A stretch of DNA of 64,000 nt from Kappaphycus alvarezii (Eukaryota; Rhodophyta; Florideophyceae; Gigartinales; Solieriaceae): assembly GCA_002205965.3 (NCBI GenBank), contig NADL03000080.1, positions 310,001 through 374,000 on the forward strand, written 5' to 3'. Below, piece after piece: positions 11,355 through 21,688 of the stretch. The position numbers and the translations under genes were made by a program. Position 1 is the first letter of the stretch. The number at the start of each line of letters is the position of its first letter. Below the pieces are notes generated by a model. The model worked only from the letters and a program-made list of their open reading frames with translations, was not told the origin of the DNA and did no database searches.

Positions 11355-11676
11355 TGCTTCACCGTTTTTCTTCGATCAGTTGAATAAGTCGTTTGTAAAA
11401 CAATAGATGAGGGTGCAAAATCGCCAATTCCCATTACCCGCCCTGCTATTCGTTGCACACATGTCTGCATTAAGGAAGTAAAGCATTTGGACAAGACTGC
11501 CAACCCGAAACTAGAAATCTGATCATCACCAGCCACGGTTGATCATCTTTCTGAAGCGACACGTCCCATTATCTCCTAAGCGACTCAGTCATTACGAACC
11601 ATGATATTAATGAAACAACGCTTCTAGTAACTCATTTTTCTTCAAGTCCGTTCCTAACATCACGACTTCACCTCAT
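11355..11676. other. Intergenic stretch
   Basis: Lies between the 3' ends of the unknown plus-strand gene and the minus-strand PCID2-like gene. Only short, unrecognised frames are present and I see no repeats. Confidence 0.5.
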
Positions 11677-12853
11677 CTAAGGTATAACGGCAGGGAACGG
11701 TTCCTTCTTCGATAGAACAAGGAACCCAACTTTGTGGGAGATGTACCCTTTGACAAAGCCCCTGAAAACCAAACTCGCAACAATGCACTCCACCTCATCT
11801 ACTTGCACATCCTTCCCGCAGAGGTGCAGGCTTAAGCGAATCTTGTCAATTGGCAGTTTGTTAGTATCCATGATCCTTGACTACCGTTTGCATAAAGAGC
11901 GATAGACTAGAACACGTATCTTTTCAATCGCCTGAATAGTGCTTTGCGAATAAACATCTCAACATGAGCGTCAACCATATCATCAAAAGTCTTCATGTTG
12001 CCGGTTCCGATGGCATAACTTATACCAGTATACCAAAACATGTTGTACTTTTCGAGCAACTCGACTCTTGGCAAGGACCGCATTAGAATCTTGGCAGGAA
12101 TGAGATACAGAAGGATATGTCTCTTGTGATCCATCTCAGAGTCGGGGGTGTTCTTGAATGCATACATCAGATCCACAGCAGCTTCAGGAATGCGATCATC
12201 GTACAAGTGCAGTCTTCCTGCAAAATAGCGGTACGTCGCTCGGTCCGGGCCTGGATAGCTCTCAAAATCTGGAAAGTTTGGGGCGTTCACGGTGCGGATT
12301 AGGTTGCCACAAAGACGAAGATTTTTTAGCTTGAAGTAAACTCTAAGGAGCTCGTTAATGACCCCAAGTGTGCCCGTCTTCTTAGATACCTCCTCCATTT
12401 CACGGCGGTCATTGTTTGTAACGGTAAACCCTCGCTTCAGTCCACGCTCTATCTCATAGCCGGCTCTTTCCCCTCTGACTTTAGTTGTTCATCAGCCTGT
12501 TCAGCAACGACCCGTAAATCAGCACACATGGCGTGCAAAAGTGGCATACTCCAACCGGAATCATCGGCCAGTGCACCAAGGTAGATGGACAAGCAATCTG
12601 ACACGTGATCACAACATGATACCCAGTCATTGGCGTTTAGGGCAGCTCCGGTAGCGAAGCGTTTCTCGACAATTTCGGGAAGCACTTCCCATGGTTCAGC
12701 CATTAGGGCAGGTAGGGAACCGCCTTGAGTTACATACTCCTGCATCGCTCTGGAGGAATCAAGCGAGCGAAGACGAAGTAGTTCATGAAGGGCAACGCCG
12801 CCCTTGCGACGGACAGCCGACTCTGCACTTAGGTTAAACGTTTGCAGATCCAT
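11677..12853 (-). pseudogene. PCID2/Thp1-like PCI-domain protein, broken by two frame changes and one stop
   Basis: PCID2 (yeast Thp1) is a PCI-domain subunit of the TREX-2 mRNA-export complex. The N-terminal frame (12853-12449) contains MPLLHAMCADLRVVAEQADE. The middle frame (12398-11907, open upstream to about 12460) contains INELLRVYFKLKNLRLCGNL and YRYFAGRLHLYDDRIPEAA. After another frame change the reading IQAIEKIRVLVYRSLCKR meets a TAG near 11890, then continues in frame into the PCI winged-helix end (MDTNKLPIDKIRLSLHL, VDEVECIVASLVFRGFVKG, ISHKVGF). Colinearity with PCID2 is complete from end to end. Frame breaks alone could be sequence errors, but the extra stop makes a true pseudogene possible. 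Position between two LINEs fits either view. Confidence 0.8.
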
Positions 12854-12908
12854 TCCTCACGTGAATGCAGAAGAGCGAAGGATGTAGACAGAATTGACAG
12901 TGTAAGGA

Positions 12909-13101
12909 TACAGTACAGTACATCCATATACTGTACAAGCAAAACCCCGTCCCTCCTGCCTGAGCACTCTTTTTGCAAGGTACGCTGCTTTGCTCGCGTT
13001 GTTTCTTACAGTAGTCCAGGATCTACTGCCTGCTCCTCATTGGCATGCTGGAAAGTGGTTTCGTGCACAGAATTACAGCACAGTACAGTACAGTACAGTA
13101 G
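12909..13101. repeat. TACAG/CTGTA pentamer runs upstream of the PCID2-like gene
   Basis: CAGTACAGTACATCC followed by ATACTGTAC at 12911-12936 forms a short inverted pair. A direct run of about four CAGTA units follows at 13081-13100. Both lie in the region upstream of the PCID2-like start (12853). The same pentamer recurs at other intergenic sites in the window. Confidence 0.75.
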
Positions 13102-15450
13102 TGGTGTAACAACGAGTGGTAAACTTCTTCCTTGCGCCATCCACAGTATTTCGCTAGAGACAAGGGGGGAGTATCGGCCACCTGGGGGCAGGGTCGGGGT
13201 TTGCTGCTTGGACTGCACGTGAAAGTTCGGAGTGAGGACATCGTCCAGACCAGCAGGGAGGTCATCCGGTACGCTTGGGGTCGGGGCAACAACAAAAACA
13301 ACAACAACAAAAACGACAACAACATCACGCCGGCTACTTACGAGGCTGTTGCAGCGGCGGCGGCGACGGGTCCGCCGATCGATGCCACGACCATTGTCAC
13401 GGTCCCCACCTCCGCCATCCTTGACCTCGCGGCACTCGCTCCAGCGCCCGATCCCTCCGAACTTATCCTTGCGGAGGCCAGATCACTGTTGGCCGACCCC
13501 AACCGCTCCTCCCGGCTCGCCCGCTTCTCCTCCGCCTAGTCTCGTGCCCCCAAGCGTGGAGACACTACAGCACCGCAGGGCCCGACCCCAAACGTCCAGG
13601 ATGACCTCCCTGCCGTTCTGCACGTTTTCCTCTGTCCGGCCTTTCACGCTCAGCGGAAGCAGCAGGCCCCGACTCCGCCCCTGAGTCGCCCAGCTGACAC
13701 TCCACGTTTCCCCTCCTGGGGATGCCTCGATGGCCTCCGAGACCATCGAGCCTACTCAGAACACGGGACCCCCCGGGAAGGTCACCCGAGCCCCCGCACA
13801 AGACCCGTCCTCCCAAGCTCCGCCACTATGGAAGCGTTGACTAATATCCCCGCTGTCCCGCCCACCACTGATGATGTTCTTCGCACCCCATTCCGCGAAG
13901 CCGACATCTTTCAGGACATCCCCTTCCCATCCTTCAAGCCGTTTATTCTTCTTGTCATCTTGCTGGTCCGTGCAGCGGCAAACGCCCGAGGCTACGACGC
14001 CACGTACCGAGCTTTCACTTGCACATGTTACCAACCGCCGTCATGCGGCGCTCTCTCCGAGGAGAAGCTGGATGGAAGCACCCGAAGAGAGAACGAGAGT
14101 TACTAAACGAGCAAATTTGGCGCGCTCACACCGGCGGCGATTGGGCATCACTCTGGTCAGAAGCCCTGCAGGCTCACCATGCTCGTACCGAATGGACCGA
14201 GCAACACCGCCCCTTGCCCGGGTCCAGCTCCACGCGCCGGGCGTGCCGTGCTGAAGTGTTATGCAAGGATGCGCGGTATGGCAAGGCAGTGCGGTTGTTT
14301 CACAATGCCCCGCTGGCGGATGGGAATGACCCGCAGACTATCGAATCGCTCCCTACACTGCACCCACAGCCACCATCTCCGATCACACCGCTCCCAGACG
14401 AAAGCCTCCCACCGCCCCCCGCAGTTACAACTGATGCAGTTGAGCGTGCAGTTCGCCGCATCTCCCGAGACACGTCTGCTGGGCCGGACCGCACGCCGGC
14501 ACGCTGGTTCCATCTCCTCGTGCGCACTCAAGTAAGCTCTGAAGCTGGAGTCACGGGCAAGGGGTGCTCACCAAACTCATCGCGCGTATTGCGAGCGGTG
14601 ATCTACCGAGCTCTGTCCTCCCGCTCCTGGCTACCGCAACTTTACTGCCTCTACAGCCCAACCCTAACAAGATCCAGCTTATCGCTATCGGGCCGATTCT
14701 CCGCCGCCTCGTGGCGAAGACGCAGCTACCCACCTCAATTGACGACTCTCGTGCCTTCCTCGCGCCAGCCAGGGCCGGGATGGACGCAATTGTTCACGTC
14801 ACGCGTATGCTGCTTCGACGTTTCTCTCGCCGCATCGACACCGCCACAGTCCTCAATGACGCGCAGAGCGCTTTCAACGCGTCGATGGTCAGTCTATGCT
14901 AGCTCGGCTGCTGTCACTTGCCCCAAGCCTGGCCCGGTTCGTGAACATGGTGTTCGGACGGACACAACTTCAGTTGATCGTTCTAAATCGTGACCACACA
15001 ACTATCGTCAGTGCTCAAGGCACTCAGCAAGGGGACCCGGCCAGCATGCTCGTGTTCTCCCTCACGATCCAGCAACTCATCCGGCGGATCGCGGGGGAAA
15101 CAAGTATCATCCTGAATCAGTGGTATGCTGACGACGGCACCCTCATGGGAACCTCTGCCCGACCTTCGACGTGCCCTTCGGATCCTTCGGGACAAGGGAC
15201 CTGCCCACGACCTGCACGTTATCACGGACAAAACCCGCATCTTCTAGCCAACCGTACGACGACCAGAGCACGAAGCCTTTCTCCGTGAGTTCCGCCTCCA
15301 GGAGTGCTCCTCGGACAGGTTTGAAATTCTGGGGGCGCCGCTCGGCAACTAGGAGTTCACGGACTTCCTCCTCCTCGCAAAAATTGAAAGTTGCCGCCGC
15401 ACTCTCCAGCTGCTCCACAAGGTCCCCGACCCCCGCTCACGCTATCACAT

Positions 15451-15482
15451 GCATCGCGTCGGCGCGTCGGCGCGTCGGCGCG
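15451..15482. repeat. Short GCGTCGGC tandem run
   Basis: Three or so units of an about 9-bp GCGTCGGCG repeat directly precede the 26-bp minisatellite and overlap the LINE frame. Confidence 0.7.
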
Positions 15483-15682
15483 CTAGAAGACCATTTTTTC
15501 AGGCGTGTCTAGAAGACCATTTTTTCAGGCGTGTCTAGAAGACCATTTTTTCAGGCGTGTCTAGAAGACCATTTTTTCAGGCGTGTCTAGAAGACCATTT
15601 TTCAGGCGTGTCTAGAGACATTTTTCAGGCGTGTCTAGAAGACCATTTTTTCAGGCGTGTCTAGAAGACCATTTTTTCAAAC
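15482..15682. repeat. 26-bp minisatellite inside the LINE
   Basis: Nearly eight head-to-tail copies of a 26-bp unit containing TCTAGAAGACCATTTTTTC and AGGCGTG. Most copies are identical; the fifth has a shorter T run and the sixth loses bases to read CTAGAGACATTTTT. There are no unique spacers, so it is not a CRISPR array. It sits between the reverse-transcriptase and endonuclease parts of the LINE and would break the protein. High unit identity means recent expansion or homogenisation. Confidence 0.95.
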
Positions 15683-17128
15683 TTGCCGATCCGTCACACG
15701 CCCGTACATCTGCCGAAGCTTTTGACGCGCTTCAACGGATGTATTTTACGGAGCCTCATGGTATCACGCTGTCGGACAAAGCATGGTCATAGGCCACTCT
15801 GCCCTTCCTACTTCATGGTCTCGGGTTCTCACTTATCGAACCATTCCTCCACGGTGCCGCTGCCGCAAGTCTCATGCATGCAGCACCTGCCCGTGTGAGG
15901 TCCGGGGCTCAAATCGGACCACGCTCCGCCGCCTTGACTGGCTCTCGATGCCGCTAAGATAAGTCTTTCTTCCTCCGCCAAGCTGCCATTCCCATGCGCG
16001 ATTTTTTCCTCCGCATACCCGGCCATCCCTACTCCGTCGACCTGGGCTCCTGCGACCCGCTTCCCCTCTCTGCAGAGCACACCCACGTGCAAACCTACCA
16101 AAAGGGTGTGCAGCAGGGGGCGCTGGCCAAGGCACACTGGAACGACGAAGTCTGGGTTCGTTGCCCAAATCCAGACAATCACATCGCCGCCGCAGTGAGG
16201 AACCGGATACGCGGCTTCGCACTGGGCAAAGGCCCTGGTGCAGCATTCCTCCTTGCGCATCCCACTACCGACACGGAAGTGTCGGCAGTACACTGGAAGA
16301 CCGTGGTATGTCGCTGCACTGGACTGTCTGTTTACGATGACTCGCTCCTTCCGAACTGTGAGCATTGCAAACAACCCATGGACAGGCTAGGAGACCACGC
16401 AGTGCACCTGTGCTCTTCTGGTGTCGGTCGCAAACACCGGCATGACTCGCTACGCAACGTCGTTGCCGGCCCTATCGCCCGTGCAGCTGGTCTGGACTGC
16501 CAGTTTGAGGTTCTGCTCCTGGTGCCAGGCACCGAGCTAAGACTCGCTGACATCCTCGTCCAGCTACCACCAGCTCCCGACGGCACTGCGAAGCGCCCCA
16601 TCTCCAGCGGCGTCACCGTCGTCTCACCGTTCAAGGCCGACGTACGATCAAGGGCTACCTGAGAAGTGGGAGGTGCTCGTTCAGTTGCGCACCGCAACAA
16701 GGTCACTGACCTGGAACGCAAACTCTCGCGTCTAATACCGCCCCCTTCCGACAACCCCACACAGGCCCCCAACTTTGATTTCCAACCGCTGGCTTTAGAT
16801 TCCCTGGGTTCGCCTTCCCCGCTACTACCCTCGTAATAGAGGATCTCCTCCCGCGCATCGCGGAGAAGCTGCATACATCAGTTGGTGTTATCAGAACGAG
16901 AGTCTATCAGCGCATTAGCTAAACGACCTGGTCGTCTGGCGAACGCTATTGTGTCCCGCACACCTGAGCAGGTGGCCGACGTGGACCACCTGGTTAGCAC
17001 TTAGATAGCAACATAGGCGGCTCCTACACAGGACCCTCGATATTAATGTAAAGTTCCTTCTGTCCAACACCGCAGAGTTGAACTGGGGTGACCCATTGCA
17101 GCGCCATGCGCGCGACAAGTGTGGGGCT

Positions 17129-17149
17129 GTCTACTTTTGAAAAGTAGAC
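17129..17149. repeat. Short perfect palindrome beyond the LINE end
   Basis: GTCTACTTTT and its complement AAAAGTAGAC are separated by one G. It lies about 140 bp past the last recognisable LINE coding sequence. It may be a hairpin in the element's 3' untranslated region; role unknown. Confidence 0.6.
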
Positions 17150-17816
17150 TCGCAATGGCTCCTTATTAATCCACACTCTGAGCGCCTGGCACTATTCAGG
17201 CCCCCGAAGATTCATAACATCACCGCTGCAGATCCAGAGCCGATGCAGATCCGGAATAAGGCTAGTGCAAATCATTGGTAATTTGGGCTTGTTAATTTCG
17301 AAAATACCGCATCTTGTGTGCAGTATTATGATATGTACAGTACAGCAAAGTACGGCCCGGATCAAACTACGGATTTTGACTCTCTGATCCAAACAAACAA
17401 TAGGATCATATCATTGAGCCGCACTACAGTGCTTTACCTGTTCTCCCCAGACTGAATTCGATTATATTGGGCTGGTCGATTGTTTGAAGACGTACTGCGT
17501 AAACGGTTAACTCCGAAGTATTCGCCGTTGTGGTCAGCGCTGGCACTTCTTTATTAAAAGTCGGCAATGTGTCTTCCAACTTACCTTTCTTAACCTCTCT
17601 GTCTGATTGCCCAAAGAGGAAAGAAAGAGCAACAGAGCGGGTTCTCACGACAGCTAATGACGTTTCTGCGCGTATTTATCTAGAGATCTTCGTATTTTGA
17701 TTTCCACGTAACAAGAGTTGCTACTTGATGGGGGCCTCTCAGAATCTTGGTTTGAGATGACAGAAATCTCCTGGAATCTTACTTTTTGATCACATTCTGA
17801 TGAGTTATCATCTTCT
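17150..17816. other. Unassigned stretch before the LTR element
   Basis: Contains a TACAG run near 17335-17346 and two minus-strand open frames (17424-17648 and 17654-17854) with no recognisable domain. The second of these overlaps the start of the LTR. Confidence 0.4.
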
Positions 17817-18020
17817 TGTGAAATGACTACCATAATGCAACACGTAATGTGCACTATATTCTAGAGTTCACTATAACCATACTCTGCAGAACCAGCAATC
17901 TGCATTCACTCCAACCCTCCACTACATAAGTAGATGCCCGACAGTAGTACTTCTCTCACTGGGAACAATCATCAACGAAGCTACAACGGTAAAATACTAC
18001 TATCTTCCTGTTATTTCTCA
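17817..18020 (+). repeat. 5' LTR, 204 bp
   Basis: Begins TGTGAAATGAC and ends TTATTTCTCA. It differs from the 3' LTR at 9 of 204 positions by my alignment, with no gaps. It is followed at once by TGGTAGCAACGC, a plausible initiator-Met-type primer binding site. Confidence 0.9.
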
Positions 18021-18119
18021 TGGTAGCAACGCTATCTTTGAAATACTTGCCGCATTGACGCCTGCCTGTCTTCGCACAAACTCGCGCCACTTTGGCCGCA
18101 GTTTTTTTTCTACACTCAT

Positions 18120-19677
18120 ATGGACATCAACGCTCTTATCCAAGAGCTTGACGCTCGAGAGGAATCAGATCCGATATCATATGACAATGTCGTTGCTCGT
18201 CTCCAAATTGTCCGAAGCCATGTGCATGCATTCACTACTCAAGACGAAATATGCACGACAATCTCTCTTACCTTTTCCGAATTGGACACAAACCTACTTC
18301 CAAGCCCGCATATTTGCCGCCTCGCCACAATGATTAAAATGATGTGGCGCCCCTACCCTGTTAATGCTCATGGGCAAACAAGGAAACAGATTCTCAATAC
18401 ATACTTGGAAGGTGATCATGAAGAGGTTTTCAACATTTCACAAGGCAGCTCAGGAGGACTTTCCTATCCTAACACTGAAAATCGCTCACCATCCGTTGCC
18501 AACTCTAGCAGCTACCCATCAAATCCATCCCATGCCTCAAGTTCAATCTCTAACGTGGCTCGATATTATACAGAAGACAGAAAGTATGCAGGTTTGGACA
18601 ACGAATCACTTCCCCGTGCCCGCAGCAATTTCTACGCCACTTGTGAGAAATTTTGTGTGCCCATTTCTGCGAGGAAATTATGCATTGATCTAGCTTTAAA
18701 GCCCTCTGTCCATGATTTTCCTCAACTAATTCAGTACAACATATCTGAAAAGACAGATGAAGAACTATAGGATATGATTAAGCAAATAGTTTACACATCG
18801 GATAGAATGAATCGAATCAGAGTGGAATGGCAGAATCTCAGCTTATCAAACTTTCCGTCTCGTACCTCGGAAACTTCGGTACAGTATTTCGAGAGAATCG
18901 TAGAACGTTTGTCACGTCGACAAAGCCAATTACCTACTTTGTACCAAAGCCCTCAAGCACTAGTGGACAAACTGCATGACTGTATTCAAGGACACACCTT
19001 TGAACACCAAATCTTATCTAAAACCCCAGAGAGACCCTCATATTTTAATTGACAAAATTAAGTTTGCACTACAGACTTCATCTAAACAACGCATACCTGG
19101 ACAAACACCACTACCCACCTCGTTGATTTCCCCACAATCTGCGTTAATGGTCGAATCTACCACAGAAATTTCTGAGCACCCATCCGAAGAATTCGACTAT
19201 GAAGTGGAGCACAGTATTGAGAGCAGCGACCCGAACACAGTATATTACGTCCTTCGTAAGTACAACCGTCGACAACCAAACGCACTAGTTTCTTCCCATC
19301 GTTTCCGCCGTCGCCCCGTTCGTCACCCCTCTCCTGAACACCCATGTAATATATGTGGTAGCCCTGACCACTGGGCTCGCCATCACTTCGAAAACGAGCC
19401 ACATGGAACCATCACACCGGGATATTCTCACACAAATGACCGTCAAACTAAAACCAATTCATCAAACCTGAGCCGTTCCCACCTCACTGACCACCCTTTA
19501 CAGATATCAGCAAATCAAACAAGCGACTATATTTGCCCCATTACTGCCCTACCGGGCCTCTCTCTCATATTTGGCAACCAGTCCCCCGACCTACCCAGTG
19601 AAACTGCATCTAACCCTACCATCCCCACTACCAACGGCAGTTTTCTGGTTCACAAGTCTCTACCTCACGAAACTTAA
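18120..19677 (+). pseudogene. gag of the deleted Copia-like element
   Basis: Starts at MDINALIQELDAREESD. A TAG near 18768 interrupts a frame that continues as DMIKQIVYTSDRMNRIRVEW. A frame change near 18976-19050 leads to the C-terminal part with the knuckle CNICGSPDHWARHH, in which the last cysteine is replaced by histidine. This would be the nucleocapsid of the element. Both breaks make it inactive. Confidence 0.75.
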
Positions 19678-19699
19678 GCCCAGTCTAAAACTCACAAGA

Positions 19700-20024
19700 G
19701 CAGTCAAGCACTCTCCAGTACCCAATCGTGGACAGTGGTACATTTTCAGACTTAATGACCCACAAATGGGCTAAAATTCGCCCATACATAATGTCTGAGA
19801 TACAAACCTCGACAGCTACCTTTAGCTTTGGGAATGACAAGCCCCCAATAATTGGTTCAGTTAGTGTCGTTTTATTTCTCAGGGACACCACCGGAAACCT
19901 CCACCGCCTAACACTCCCTCGAGTCAACTTTTTTCGCCGACAGCCCTGCACCGCTCCTTATCGGTTATCAGACACAGGCACGCTTCGACCTCATCACGAG
20001 GCCGGCAAACAATACCATCACTAA
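19700..20024 (+). pseudogene. Retropepsin-like protease fragment
   Basis: Contains VDSGTFSDLMTHKW, where DSG is the aspartic-protease catalytic triplet, followed by PPIIGSVSVVLFLRD, the hydrophobic strand region. It overlaps the gag end in another frame. Its place between gag and integrase fits Copia order. Confidence 0.65.
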
Positions 20025-20079
20025 CATTTCCGCACATGGTATCGTTACCACATTCCAGGGCAGACGCATTGATGGCTTT

Positions 20080-20850
20080 CTTTATATCTTACCGGAAACA
20101 GCTCAAGACTCTTTTTTCTTACCAAAGCCGAGCTCCACCTCATACACAGACAATTTGGCCGCAAGACTGTGAACAAAATCCTTCGTGCGTTCCCACAACA
20201 CACTTTTAGCCCTACCGATATTCGCTTTCTCAACGAAAAAGCCGCTTCCTGCCTACCATGCCAAGAATATGCCCACCTTCCTCGCCGGCCCCGACAGGCT
20301 TTACCCGACCGACCCTTGTACTTCAATCGGTTACTAGTTGTCGACACATTTCATATACCGAATCAACCCGAGGCAATTCTGGATATAACATGTAACTCTA
20401 CCGATTTTGGCCTCGGCTCGTTTCTCATCAACAAATCCGCTGAGATGATATTTGCTTTATTATATCTCAAGTGTTTTTCGGTTATCGGCCTCCCCGAGAC
20501 AATTTTATTCGACCGAGGAGGAGAGTTTGAAAATAGGCTACTATCGGACGGACTGGTGTCCCTAGGTGGATCTTACAGACTCGCCCCAACTGAAGCACCA
20601 TGGAGTATCGGCCGCGTAGAATTACATAATGGTCCTATCAGGCGCGTATTCCTCTCTATCGTCGCTGAAACCCCATAACTTGACCGTAATATTGCTCTTG
20701 CACTTTCGTACAAGGCGCGAAATGATACGCCACGGTCATATGGCTATAGCCCGCATCAGGCTGCTTTCGGTGAGACCCCCGTCACCTTGTTGGTGACAAT
20801 CGTCACTCAACCCACCTTATTGCATCTCGCCACCGTGTAATGCAAGCAGC
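20080..20850 (+). pseudogene. Copia-type integrase
   Basis: The zinc-binding H-H-C-C part reads HLIHRQFG ... SCLPCQEYA. The catalytic core keeps the three acidic residues: VVDTFHI, FDRGGEF and GRVELHN. The frame ends at a TAA at 20676, but the sequence continues in frame with ALALSYKARNDTPRSYGY, the normal integrase tail. It would insert element DNA into the genome if intact. Confidence 0.8.
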
Positions 20851-21194
20851 ACGCGCCACCATTGAGGTCTATGTCGCGAATGATCGACTGAATAAGGCTT
20901 TATCACATCCCCTTGTCAACATACAGTACGTTAGAGTAGGACAACACGTTGTATTTCATCGCCGTAGCAGCACCGAATGACTACACGGTAATGTCACTGC
21001 TATAGACGGATCTACTGCTTATGTCAATAAGGATGGCGTTATTTACTCGGCACATGAGTCCCGGGTGAAACCATTCGTCACTCCCCCGAAGTTACGGCAA
21101 CCATCTCTCCCGACCCCGATACTATCCAAAACGCCAGCACCGACACCACCCGCACTGCACCAGCGTTTATGATATATGCTCCAGATTCGGAGAT

Positions 21195-21455
21195 CCCGCA
21201 GATCTAGCTGGAAAGACAGATGTTCATTTCATTCGCCAACTTCTACTTCGAAAAATTCTACATGAACTCAACAGAATCGATGGGTGCGATAATCCCGCTG
21301 ATGCTTTAACAAAATCGTTATTTGGAAAATCACGCCCTAACACTACTCTGGCACATATTCTATCAACCGGCCGCCTCAGAATTTCTGTTCGTAAGTCAAC
21401 AACTTCCGATATCTCCGTCAAGACTCCTCGTGCTGATCTCCAATTCAAGGAATGA
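21195..21455 (+). pseudogene. RNase H C-terminal remnant
   Basis: Open sequence containing RQLLLRKILHELNRIDG and NPADALTKSLFG, the characteristic end of Copia-type polyproteins, and terminating at QFKE-stop shortly before the 3' LTR. It is joined to the integrase region with no reverse transcriptase between. Confidence 0.8.
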
Positions 21456-21484
21456 ACTGGACGAGATTTCTTAAGAGGGGGACA

Positions 21485-21688
21485 TGTGAAAGGCATACCA
21501 TAATGCAACACGTAATGTGCACTATATTCTAGAGTTCACAGTAACCATACTCTGCAGAACCAGCAATCTGCATTCACTCCAACCCTCCACTACATAAGTA
21601 GATGCCCGACAGTAGTACTTCTCTCACTGGGGACAATCATCAACGAAGTTACAACGGTAAAATACTACTATCTTCCTGGTCTTTCTCA
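21485..21688 (+). repeat. 3' LTR, 204 bp
   Basis: Begins TGTGAAAGGCAT and ends GTCTTTCTCA. About 95.6% identical to the 5' LTR (195 of 204), so the insertion is moderately young relative to the other LTR elements here. Confidence 0.9.

Larger units (their letters stand above)
13132..16990 (+). pseudogene. LINE with reverse transcriptase and restriction-like endonuclease, multiply broken
   Basis: Plus-strand relative of the LINE at 7644-10312. The N-terminal part lies in several GC-rich frames (13132-14500). Reverse transcriptase is visible at 14896-15160 (AQGTQQGDPASMLVFS and an intact WYADDGTLMG). A minisatellite interrupts the region just after the MHRVGASA stretch, which corresponds to HRVCASA in the other LINE. 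The C-terminal part (15994-16662) carries CEHCKQPMDRLGDHAVHLC and endonuclease-like LADILVQLP ... GVTVVSPF, ending with NFDFQPLALDSLGSPS in another frame near 16800. Many frame changes make it non-functional. The exact 5' and 3' ends are not determined. Confidence 0.75.
17817..21688 (+). mobile_element. Copia-like element with both LTRs, reverse transcriptase deleted
   Basis: Two 204-bp LTRs bound 3.46 kb of internal sequence holding gag, protease, integrase and only the last part of RNase H. The order protease-integrase-RNase H is Copia-type. Between the integrase end (about 20.9 kb) and the RNase H tail (about 21.2 kb) there is no room for reverse transcriptase. Flanks CTTCT (17812-17816) and CTTTT (21689-21693) could be a 5-bp target duplication with one mismatch. 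A purine-rich AAGAGGGGGA precedes the 3' LTR. Confidence 0.9.

Noticed and set aside
15482..15682. Possible CRISPR array
   Set aside because: Units are contiguous 26-bp repeats without unique spacers and lie inside a LINE in eukaryotic-type DNA.
17795..17830. Hammerhead ribozyme (CTGATGAG ... GAAA)
   Set aside because: The sequence between the two core boxes cannot form stem II; the match is chance overlap with the LTR start.
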